From assembly GCF_947500795.1 (NCBI RefSeq), contig NZ_CANMTE010000001.1:1107432-1171431 (forward strand): 64,000 nt of DNA. The letters run 5' to 3'. The DNA comes from an uncultured Gelidibacter sp. (GTDB lineage: Bacteria > Bacteroidota > Bacteroidia > Flavobacteriales > Flavobacteriaceae). The position numbers were made by a program, and so were the translations under genes. The notes below the pieces were generated by a model that had not been told where the DNA came from, made no database searches, and saw only the letters and a list, made by a program, of their open reading frames with translations. Each line of letters starts with the position of its first letter. Position 1 is the first letter of the stretch. This document shows, one piece after another, positions 1 to 7,176 of the stretch.

Positions 1-611
1 TCAATTTTGGACAGGACTATTTGAGTTATCCGGACAGTAAGGTTAATATTCCAAATAGCAGTTACCCAACACTTTTTGTAGGGTATGAAAAGGGATTTTC
101 TGCTTCAGAAAATCAGTATAATTTCGATCAGGTTAAAGTCCGATTGACGCAACGTTTTAATATAGGAAACAAAGGCGATTTTAAATACAACGTTAAGGCT
201 GGGACATTTTTTAACGCAGATGACATCGGTTTCATGGATTATTACCATCCTAATGGAAATCAAACCCACATTGGAACATCAAGCACTTATTTAAACGTGT
301 TCAACAATTTGCCGTATTACGCCCTGAGCACCAACAATTCTTATTTAGAAATGCACGCCGAACATGATTTCAAAGGTTTAATTTTAAGCAGGGTGCCATT
401 GATCAACAAATTGAATTACAACCTAGTAATTGGCGCACATGCATTTTCAACAGAACATCAAAAACCGTATCAGGAGTTTTCTATTGGTATTGACAACATC
501 GGTTTTAAGAAATTCAGATTTTTAAGAGTTGATTATGTGCGTTCTTATCAAAACGGGTATCAAGGTGACGCTGTGATATTTGGGTTGAAGTTTCTAAATA
601 TTATTGAATAA
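1..611 (+). CDS. DUF5686-family outer-membrane protein, C-terminal part (5' end outside window)
   Basis: The reading frame is open to the left edge (N-F-G-Q-D-Y-L before the first possible internal start), so this is the last ~203 residues of a longer gene. Alternating hydrophobic and polar strands and an end in a short aromatic strand (VIFGLKF) fit an outer-membrane beta-barrel. The final segment with YVRSYQNGYQGDA resembles the C-terminus of Bacteroidota DUF5686 proteins, which normally carry an N-terminal carboxypeptidase-like regulatory domain; that part is not visible. Function of the family is poorly known (cell surface). The family call is by recollection of the C-terminal pattern; the barrel nature is the firmer statement. 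Confidence 0.6.
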   Translation, partial: NFGQDYLSYPDSKVNIPNSSYPTLFVGYEKGFSASENQYNFDQVKVRLTQRFNIGNKGDFKYNVKAGTFFNADDIGFMDYYHPNGNQTHIGTSSTYLNVFNNLPYYALSTNNSYLEMHAEHDFKGLILSRVPLINKLNYNLVIGAHAFSTEHQKPYQEFSIGIDNIGFKKFRFLRVDYVRSYQNGYQGDAVIFGLKFLNIIE

Positions 612-668
612 TTTGGCAACCTCGAGTTTATTCCAAGAGTGTATCGATTGAAAAATGTCACCCACCTT

Positions 669-718
669 GTCACTTCGAGTGTTTTTCAAGACCCTCAGGG
701 ATTGGAAAATGTATCGAG
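669..718. repeat. Palindromic intergenic repeat, inverted copy
   Basis: The ends of this 50-bp element (GTCACTTCGAGTGTTTTT and AAAATGTATCGAG) are close to the reverse complement of the ends of the two copies at 760-871, but the middle differs (CAAGACCCTCAGGGATTGG). It therefore looks like a third, inverted family member with another loop. No transposase is near. Confidence 0.6.
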
Positions 719-759
719 AAGCTAACAAAGAAATAATCAAAATCTACATGAACACGGTT

Positions 760-871
760 CTCGATACATTTTAAACAGCTTTCATTCTGAAGCTATTTAA
801 AACACTCGAACTGACCTCGATACACTTTAAACAGCTTTCATTCTGAAGCTATTCAAAACACTCGAACTGAC
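760..871. repeat. Two tandem copies of a 56-bp palindromic repeat
   Basis: Copies at 760-815 and 816-871 begin CTCGATACAY and end CACTCGAACTGAC and differ at only two positions. Each copy is imperfectly self-complementary: AGCTTTC near the centre pairs with GAAGCT, and the outer TCGATAC..TTTAAA arm pairs roughly with TTTAAAACACTCGA. This is the layout of REP/MITE-like intergenic palindromes. It lies between the convergent ends of the DUF5686 gene and pcm, where it may also act as a transcript end structure. Confidence 0.8.
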
Positions 872-899
872 ATGATTTGATTTATTTTAAATGAAGGGC

Positions 900-1541
900 T
901 TAATTTTTATCTTCCAATAGTGGCACAAATCGGAACTCACCAAATTCATGTTTCTCAAAATCTTTTGGTCCTTTTCTGATAAACAAAGTCATGGTTTGCA
1001 CCTGATCTCCAACAGGAATTACCAATCGGCCACCAATTTTCAACTGACTCATCAAAGGTTTTGGAACAAATGGCGCTCCTGCCGTTACAATAATACTATC
1101 ATATGGAGCCTCTTCCTTCAATCCTTTATAACCATCACCAAAAATGAGTTTTTTAGGACGATAGCCAAGTTTCGGCAAGAATTTACTCGTGATTTTAAAC
1201 AACTCCAATTGACGTTCAATACTATAGACCTTCGCGCCCAACTCGCATAAAACTGCGGTTTGGTAGCCACTTCCTGTGCCTATTTCAAGAACATTATCTC
1301 CAGGTTTAATCTGCATTAGTTCCGTTTGAAAGGCTACAGTATAAGGTTGCGAGATAGTTTGATCAGCCGCAATAGGGAATGCTTTATCTTGATACGCATG
1401 ATCCAAAAAGCTAGAATCCATAAATAGATGTCTTGGAATTTTACCGATTGCTTTAAGCACTTTTTCATCAGTAATTCCCTTATCCTTTACAATGCCAACA
1501 AGTTGCTGGCGCAAGCCTTTATGTTTAAATGTATCTTTCAA
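900..1541 (-). CDS. pcm: Protein-L-isoaspartate O-methyltransferase
   Basis: 213 residues, the normal length. The enzyme uses S-adenosylmethionine to methylate L-isoaspartyl residues and so starts repair of aged proteins in the cytoplasm. Visible motifs are the family segment TISQPYTVA (about 62-70), SAM motif I VLEIGTGSGYQTAVL (about 84-98), GDGYKG (about 135) and YDSIIVTAGAP (about 147-157). The start is a TTG codon: an in-frame stop lies 18 bases upstream and the only later ATG would remove the N-terminal 40 residues. It is a single leftward gene separated from its neighbours. Confidence 0.93.
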   Translation of the reverse strand: MKDTFKHKGLRQQLVGIVKDKGITDEKVLKAIGKIPRHLFMDSSFLDHAYQDKAFPIAADQTISQPYTVAFQTELMQIKPGDNVLEIGTGSGYQTAVLCELGAKVYSIERQLELFKITSKFLPKLGYRPKKLIFGDGYKGLKEEAPYDSIIVTAGAPFVPKPLMSQLKIGGRLVIPVGDQVQTMTLFIRKGPKDFEKHEFGEFRFVPLLEDKN

Positions 1542-1679
1542 AGCGGTTGTGTTTGCTGGCTAAATTAACCCAAACAAAAGGAAGTTACAAGGATTTTTAG
1601 GAGATGTTTATCACCAAATCGTTCCGTTAATGGCGGAATACTTCCGTATATTATTTCTTTTTTCTGCCTTAAAAAAAGC

Positions 1680-1687
1680 TATTTTTG
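1680..1687 (+). promoter_or_regulatory. Bacteroidota -7 box (TATTTTTG) before the Gfo/Idh gene
   Basis: Exact match to the TAnnTTTG -7 element, 17 bases before the ATG. No TTG lies at the usual 19-21 base distance upstream, so only the -7 half is supported. Confidence 0.45.
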
Positions 1688-1704
1688 TATAAAACGTACA
1701 ACCT

Positions 1705-2664
1705 ATGTTAAAAGCAGGAGTTCTTGGTGCTGGTCATCTTGGAAAAATTCACTTACGCCTTCTAAATCAATCAGAAAAATATGATTTAGTTGGATTTTAT
1801 GATGCTGATGAAACCAATGCCAAAAAGATTGAGGCAGAATTGGGATACAAATATTTTAATACCATTGAAGGCCTTATAGACGCTGTAGATGTTGTGGATA
1901 TTGTGACCCCAACTTTATCTCATTATGACTGTGCTAAATTGGCCATTTCTAAAGGCAAGCACATTTTTATTGAAAAACCGATTACCAATACTGTTGAAGA
2001 AGCAGAAACCATCCGCACACTTGTGGCCGAAAACAATGTAAAAGGTCAAGTGGGACATGTGGAACGTTTCAATCCGGCCTTTACAGCAGTGAAACATCAA
2101 ATTCACAATCCGATGTTTATCGAAACCCATCGATTGGCAGAATTTAATCCACGCGGAACCGATGTTCCTGTGGTGTTAGATTTAATGATCCATGATATCG
2201 ATATTATATTGAGTGTCGTAAAATCGAAAGTCAAAAACATATCCGCAAGTGGTGTGTCTGTTATAAGTGACACGCCTGATATCGCCAACGCACGTATTGA
2301 ATTTGAAAATGGCTGTGTTGCTAATTTAACGGCGAGTAGAATCTCTTTAAAAAACATGCGTAAGACACGTTTCTTCCAAAAGGACGCTTACATTTCTGTA
2401 GACTTTTTAGAGAAAAAGTGTGAAGTGGTTAAGATGAAAGATGCGCCAGCTAATCCTGGGGATTTCGATATGATCCTCCAAAATGCTGAAGGTGTGAAGA
2501 AACAAATCTATTTTGACAACCCTGATGTTGCTGATAATAATGCAATTTTGGACGAATTAGAAACCTTTGCAGACGCTATAAACAATAACACAAAACCAGT
2601 AGTTACTCTTCACGATGGCACCGAAGCGTTACGTGTAGCAACCATGATTATTGAACAATTTTAA
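1705..2664 (+). CDS. Gfo/Idh/MocA-family NAD(P)-dependent oxidoreductase
   Basis: 319 residues with an N-terminal Rossmann fold (GAGHLG at 8-13), the family EKP motif at 90-92, and the C-terminal catalytic segment MIHDIDI at 161-167. The family oxidises or reduces hydroxyls of sugars or cyclitols. The VGHVERFNPA and MIHDID segments recall the subgroup that contains UDP-GlcNAc 3-oxidase GnnA of lipid A synthesis, but the substrate cannot be decided from sequence reading. It is followed after 87 bp by a second dehydrogenase on the same strand; no pathway link is evident. Confidence 0.85.
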   Translation: MLKAGVLGAGHLGKIHLRLLNQSEKYDLVGFYDADETNAKKIEAELGYKYFNTIEGLIDAVDVVDIVTPTLSHYDCAKLAISKGKHIFIEKPITNTVEEAETIRTLVAENNVKGQVGHVERFNPAFTAVKHQIHNPMFIETHRLAEFNPRGTDVPVVLDLMIHDIDIILSVVKSKVKNISASGVSVISDTPDIANARIEFENGCVANLTASRISLKNMRKTRFFQKDAYISVDFLEKKCEVVKMKDAPANPGDFDMILQNAEGVKKQIYFDNPDVADNNAILDELETFADAINNNTKPVVTLHDGTEALRVATMIIEQF

Positions 2665-2751
2665 GTTCAGAGCGTACTTGCTAAGCGCAATTCCGAATAA
2701 TAAACTAACAAACAAGACTCCCTTTTTCAAGGGAATTAAAATAAAATTTTA

Positions 2752-3639
2752 ATGAAAAATATAGCAGTAATTGGCGCAGGAACCATGGGCAATGGTATTG
2801 CGCACACCTTTGCACAAAGTGGATTTAACGTTCAACTGATTGACATCAGTGACGCGTCACTTAAAAGAGGAATTGACACCATCACGAACAATTTAGACCG
2901 TATGGTTGCCAAAGAAAAGATTAGTGAAACTCAAAAGAACGATACTTTAAGCAATATCACCACGTTTACTGATATGACTGAAGGTGTTAAAAACGCAGAT
3001 TTAGTTGTAGAAGCAGCCACTGAAAATAGTGAGTTGAAACTTAAAATATTCAAACAATTGGACGAGGTTTGTTCAGCAGACACCATTTTGGCCACGAACA
3101 CCTCCTCTATTTCAATTACGCAAATTGCGGCGGCAACTTCACGACCTAAACAGGTAATAGGAATGCACTTTATGAACCCTGTGCCAATTATGAAATTGGT
3201 AGAAATCATTCGTGGGTATAACACGAGCGATCAAGTGACCAAAACTATTATGGACCTTTCTAAAAAATTAGGAAAAGACCCTGTTGAAGTCAATGATTAT
3301 CCAGGTTTCGTAGCTAACAGAATCCTTATGCCAATGCTTAATGAGTCTATTGAAACATTATATAATGGTGTTGCTGGTGTTACAGAAATTGATACCGTTA
3401 TGAAATTAGGAATGGCGCATCCAATGGGTCCGTTACAATTGGCAGATTTTATCGGATTGGACGTTTGTCTTTCTATTTTGAATGTGATGTATGACGGCTT
3501 CAAAAACCCTAAATACGCACCTTGCCCACTATTGGTCAATATGGTTCGTGCAGGAAAATTAGGCGTAAAATCTGGTGAAGGTTTTTATGACTATTCTGAA
3601 AGTAGAAAAGCTGAAAACGTATCGAAACAATTTTTATAG
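2752..3639 (+). CDS. 3-hydroxybutyryl-CoA dehydrogenase family
   Basis: 295 residues. It oxidises 3-hydroxyacyl-CoA to 3-ketoacyl-CoA with NAD(P), in fatty acid or butyrate metabolism or aromatic (Paa) degradation. The dinucleotide site is GAGTMGNG at 8-15; the catalytic dyad is visible as H139 in GMHFMNP and E151 in LVEIIRG; S118 in TNTSS and N189 in PGFVANR complete the site. The C-terminal helical domain contains HPMGPLQLADFIGLD. It is the short stand-alone type, not fused to a hydratase. No other beta-oxidation gene is adjacent, so hbd and paaH cannot be told apart. Confidence 0.9.
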   Translation: MKNIAVIGAGTMGNGIAHTFAQSGFNVQLIDISDASLKRGIDTITNNLDRMVAKEKISETQKNDTLSNITTFTDMTEGVKNADLVVEAATENSELKLKIFKQLDEVCSADTILATNTSSISITQIAAATSRPKQVIGMHFMNPVPIMKLVEIIRGYNTSDQVTKTIMDLSKKLGKDPVEVNDYPGFVANRILMPMLNESIETLYNGVAGVTEIDTVMKLGMAHPMGPLQLADFIGLDVCLSILNVMYDGFKNPKYAPCPLLVNMVRAGKLGVKSGEGFYDYSESRKAENVSKQFL

Positions 3640-3651
3640 TCGGAAATTTTC

Positions 3652-3686
3652 AGTGCTCTCCTTATGCGATTATTTTGCTGAGCACT
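3652..3686. repeat. Inverted repeat after the 3-hydroxybutyryl-CoA dehydrogenase gene
   Basis: AGTGCTC (3652-3658) and GAGCACT (3680-3686) form a 7-bp stem with a 21-base loop. No T-run follows, so it is not a standard terminator; it may protect the 3' end of the mRNA. Confidence 0.35.
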
Positions 3687-3712
3687 AAATAACAACGACT
3701 AAAAACTATCTA

Positions 3713-4951
3713 ATGGCAAATATCATCCCCTTTAAAGCAGTACGACCAACGCGAGACAAAGTGAGTTTAGTGGCGGCGCGTTCCTATCAAAGTTACACAT
3801 TAGAGCAACGTGAGTCGCGCTTAAGGGATAATCCGTTTTCGTTTTTACACATTGTCAATCCAGGTTATAAATTTGACAAACAGATTTCTGGTGAAGCCCG
3901 ATATAATTTGGTGAGAAATCGGTTTTTAGAATTTAAAGAAGATTCCATATTTATTCAAGACGAACAACCTTGTTATTATATTTATCAAATTACTGATAGA
4001 GATCAACAGGTATTTAATGGCATTGTGGCGGCGGCAAGTGCTCTCGATTATGAAAATGACGTGATTAGGAGACATGAAGACACTATTGAATTCCGTGAAG
4101 TTGTTTTTAAGGATTACCTTAAAACGGTCGGATTTAATGCTGAACCCGTGCTCCTCACCTATCCGGATAATGACGTTATAGCACAGATTATTGCAGAGGT
4201 TCAAAAGGAGCGTTCTGAATATGAATTTACAACAACATATAGAGACACGCACTTGCTTTGGAAGGTTGATGATGCATCTCAAATTCAAAAGATAGCACAT
4301 GAATTTCAGCAAATGAAGACGGTTTATATTGCTGATGGGCATCATAGATCCTCGTCATCCTATTTGCTTTATAAAGATTTAAAGGATCAAAATCCACAGC
4401 ATACCGGGAATGAACCCTATAACTATTTTATGAGTTATTTGATTCCTGAATCCGATTTGAAAATTCATGAATTCAACCGGGTAATCAAAGACCTGAACGG
4501 ATTGACGAAAGAGGAATTCCTGATTCAATTGGATATGACGTATCGCATTGAAAACAGAGGTCAAACGCCTTATCATCCAACTAAAAAACACCATTTTAGC
4601 ATGTATTTGGAAGGTGAATTCTATTCGCTATATTTGAGAAAAACGAGTTATAATTTTAAAACCTCGATAGATGCTTTGGATGCTCAAATTTTATATAAAA
4701 CCATTCTAGATCCTATTTTAGAAATAAAAGATTTGAGAAACGACGATCGCATTGGTTATATCAACGGAAAGAAAGATATAGTATCCATGAAATCAGCTAT
4801 CGATAATGGAAATTACAGGGTTGGTTTTGGTATGGTTCCTGTGTTCATTGAGGAAATGAAAACGATTGCTGATGACGGTTTTAAAATGCCACCTAAAAGC
4901 ACGTTTATCGAACCAAAACTGAGATGTGGCGTCACGATTTATGAATTTTAA
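3713..4951 (+). CDS. DUF1015-family protein
   Basis: 412 residues, cytoplasmic, the usual length for DUF1015. The N-terminus has the pattern IIPFKAVRPTRDK, and the hallmark motif IADGHHRSSSS lies at about 206-216 with H210, H211 and R212. Members often sit near phosphoglycerate dehydrogenase and serine biosynthesis genes and have been proposed to be kinases or nucleotide-dependent enzymes. Here the neighbours are a dehydrogenase and a PLP-homeostasis protein, so context gives only a weak amino-acid metabolism hint. The function is unknown. Confidence 0.85.
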   Translation: MANIIPFKAVRPTRDKVSLVAARSYQSYTLEQRESRLRDNPFSFLHIVNPGYKFDKQISGEARYNLVRNRFLEFKEDSIFIQDEQPCYYIYQITDRDQQVFNGIVAAASALDYENDVIRRHEDTIEFREVVFKDYLKTVGFNAEPVLLTYPDNDVIAQIIAEVQKERSEYEFTTTYRDTHLLWKVDDASQIQKIAHEFQQMKTVYIADGHHRSSSSYLLYKDLKDQNPQHTGNEPYNYFMSYLIPESDLKIHEFNRVIKDLNGLTKEEFLIQLDMTYRIENRGQTPYHPTKKHHFSMYLEGEFYSLYLRKTSYNFKTSIDALDAQILYKTILDPILEIKDLRNDDRIGYINGKKDIVSMKSAIDNGNYRVGFGMVPVFIEEMKTIADDGFKMPPKSTFIEPKLRCGVTIYEF

Positions 4952-4960
4952 ATTAAAACC

Positions 4961-4994
4961 TGTTTGTAGAGAAATACCAATTTCACTACAAACA
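4961..4994. repeat. Inverted repeat between the DUF1015 and PLP-protein genes
   Basis: TGTTTGTAG (4961-4969) is perfectly complementary to CTACAAACA (4986-4994), with a 16-base loop. No T-tract follows, and the ATG of the next gene is 13 bases downstream, so it could be a weak terminator, an mRNA 5' structure or an operator. Confidence 0.4.
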
Positions 4995-5007
4995 CAAATT
5001 TATTGAA

Positions 5008-5676
5008 ATGAGTATACAAGAGAATCTTCAACATATAAAAGCATCACTACCGGAACATGTCACCTTAGTGGCGGTATCAAAAACTAAACCGGTTAATGAA
5101 ATCATGGAAGCTTATGATGCTGGGCAACGCATTTTTGGAGAGAACAAAATCCAGGAAATGGTCGATAAAGAAGCCCAAATGCCAAAAGACATTCAATGGC
5201 ATATGATTGGCCATGTACAGCGCAATAAAGTGAAATATATGGCGGAATTTGTCAGCCTCATCCATGGGGTTGATAATTTTAAACTTTTAAGGGAGATCAA
5301 CAAACAAGCGAAAAAACACAATAGAACAATCAAGTGTTTGCTTCAGATTAAAATTGCAGATGAGGACACTAAATTTGGTATGACATCTCAAGAAGCGCAG
5401 CAGATTTTACAATCTGATGAATTTTCAGAATTGAAAAACATATCAATTGAAGGCGTTATGGGAATGGCAACATTTACGGATGATGAACAGCAAATTAAAA
5501 ACGAATTTGATAGATTAAAATCCATTTTTGAAGCGCTTAAAAATCTGGATATTGAAGGCAGCAACTTCAACACTGTAAGTATGGGCATGAGTGGTGATTA
5601 CCAAACTGCAATTGCGTGTGGCAGCACCATGGTTAGGGTCGGAAGTAGTATCTTTGGAGAACGCAATTATGATTAA
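5008..5676 (+). CDS. YggS/PROSC-family pyridoxal-phosphate homeostasis protein
   Basis: 222 residues, a single TIM-barrel protein. The PLP Schiff-base lysine is K25 in VAVSKTKP, and the C-terminal phosphate-binding segment GSTMVRVGSSIFGER is complete. The family binds PLP and balances vitamin B6 pools; no enzymatic activity is established. Other family motifs seen are HMIGHVQRNK and MGMSGDYQTAI. It follows the DUF1015 gene by 56 bp and may be co-transcribed with it. Confidence 0.93.
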   Translation: MSIQENLQHIKASLPEHVTLVAVSKTKPVNEIMEAYDAGQRIFGENKIQEMVDKEAQMPKDIQWHMIGHVQRNKVKYMAEFVSLIHGVDNFKLLREINKQAKKHNRTIKCLLQIKIADEDTKFGMTSQEAQQILQSDEFSELKNISIEGVMGMATFTDDEQQIKNEFDRLKSIFEALKNLDIEGSNFNTVSMGMSGDYQTAIACGSTMVRVGSSIFGERNYD

Positions 5677-5808
5677 TCTGGTTGATTTATCAAAAAACAG
5701 ACCACTCATTTAGCCACTGACAAGCATTATAAACATTAATAAAAGTATCATTCTTTTGTCATATTTCATTAGAAAAACAAAACGAAGATCACATAAAACA
5801 TCACGCTC

Positions 5809-7176
5809 ATTTACGCAATATTAGACATAGAAACCACTGGCGGTAAATTCAATGAAGAAGGAATCACTGAAATCGCTATATACAAATTTGACGGCCACAC
5901 CGTGGTAGATCAATTTATCAGCTTGGTGAATCCGGAACGGGAAATCCAACCTTTTGTAGTTAATTTAACGGGGATTAACAGTAATATGCTTCGCACAGCT
6001 CCTAAGTTTTATGAAGTAGCGAAACGCATTGTTGAAATCACGGAAGACTGCATAATTGTTGCCCATAATTCCGAATTTGACTATCGCATTCTACGTACGG
6101 AGTTCAGCAGACTCGGATTTGATTTTGAGCGTAAAACGCTTTGTACAGTTGAGCTTTCAAAACAAATTATGCCGGAGCAGGAATCCTATAGTTTGGGTAA
6201 ACTTACCAGGGCCTTAGGAATCCCAGTAAGTGATAGACACCGTGCTTCTGGAGATGCATTAGCGACTGTAAAACTATTTAAAATTTTACTGGCTAAAGAT
6301 CTCAGCAAGCAAATTATTCAAGATGCCGTAAAAGCGGAACCTAAATACAAACTGTCCACCAATCATAAGCACATAATTGACGATATACCGTCCATAACTG
6401 GTGTGTATTACCTTCATGACACTTATGGTAAAATCATATTTATAGGTAAGAGCAAGAATATTAAAAACCGAGTAAATCAGCATTTTACGAGTTCAAGTCC
6501 GAAATCAAAAAAACTGCAGAAACAAGTGGCCGCCGTCACTTATGAAGCTACCGGGAGTGAATTAGTAGCATTACTTAAGGAAAGTGCTGAAATTAAAAGA
6601 AACAAACCTTCTTTTAATCGCTCCTTGAGAAAAAATTCGTTTACTCATGCCCTATATAGTTTTGTAGATGCTAATGGTTATATTAATTTGAAAGTTGAAG
6701 CCGCAGATGGCAGAAAGAAAGCCATTACTACATTTACCAATTATCAAAGTGGGAAGCAATTTTTACTGAACATGATTGAAAAATTTAACCTCTGCCCTAA
6801 GTTGGTGGGGTTAGATGCTACAAAAAAAGCGTGCTACAAATATGCAAATAACGAATGTGAAGGCGCTTGTATTGAAGAAGAATCGGCAGAAGCATATAAC
6901 CTTAGAGTTCAGGAAGTCATAACCGCGAACAGTTTTGACAATCAAAATTTCATTCTAATTGATAAAGGTCGTGCGGTTGATGAACATAGTGTGCTTCTTA
7001 TTGAAAATGGTATTTTTAAAGGTCTTGGTTATTACGACCTCAATTATCAAATTACCAATAGGAAAGTTCTGGAATCCATTATTACACCAATGGAAAACAA
7101 TAGAGATACCTTGCACATTATTCAAAGTTTTCTCAGAAAAAATAAACAGATTAAACGCATCAACCTAACTGAATGA
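5809..7176 (+). CDS. DEDDh exonuclease fused to UvrC-type GIY-YIG nuclease region
   Basis: About 455 residues when the start is placed at the ATT codon at 5809. From there the frame reads (M)YAILDIETTGGKFNEEG, supplying exonuclease motif I (D6, E8). Motif II AHNSEFD is at about 85-91 and motif III HRASGDA at about 144-150, so the DnaQ-like domain is complete. A GIY-YIG domain follows (GVYYL about 198, IGKSKNIKNR about 212-221), then cysteines at about 329, 342, 350 and 354 in the spacing of the UvrC Fe-S motif. The first ATG-like start (GTG at 5902) would delete motif I. An in-frame TAA at 5794 limits the upstream choice to rare codons. The role is probably DNA repair (Cho/UvrC-like incision plus trimming). 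Confidence 0.85.
   Translation: MYAILDIETTGGKFNEEGITEIAIYKFDGHTVVDQFISLVNPEREIQPFVVNLTGINSNMLRTAPKFYEVAKRIVEITEDCIIVAHNSEFDYRILRTEFSRLGFDFERKTLCTVELSKQIMPEQESYSLGKLTRALGIPVSDRHRASGDALATVKLFKILLAKDLSKQIIQDAVKAEPKYKLSTNHKHIIDDIPSITGVYYLHDTYGKIIFIGKSKNIKNRVNQHFTSSSPKSKKLQKQVAAVTYEATGSELVALLKESAEIKRNKPSFNRSLRKNSFTHALYSFVDANGYINLKVEAADGRKKAITTFTNYQSGKQFLLNMIEKFNLCPKLVGLDATKKACYKYANNECEGACIEEESAEAYNLRVQEVITANSFDNQNFILIDKGRAVDEHSVLLIENGIFKGLGYYDLNYQITNRKVLESIITPMENNRDTLHIIQSFLRKNKQIKRINLTE

Noticed and set aside
612..899. CRISPR array reading of the repeats at 669-871
   Set aside because: The 56-bp copies abut without spacers, one relative is inverted and no cas gene is present, so it is a palindromic repeat cluster.
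948..1250. 100-codon frame opposite pcm
   Set aside because: Antisense shadow of a well-conserved gene.
5902..5904. GTG as the start of the exonuclease gene
   Set aside because: It removes exonuclease motif I, which is perfectly readable just upstream in the same frame.
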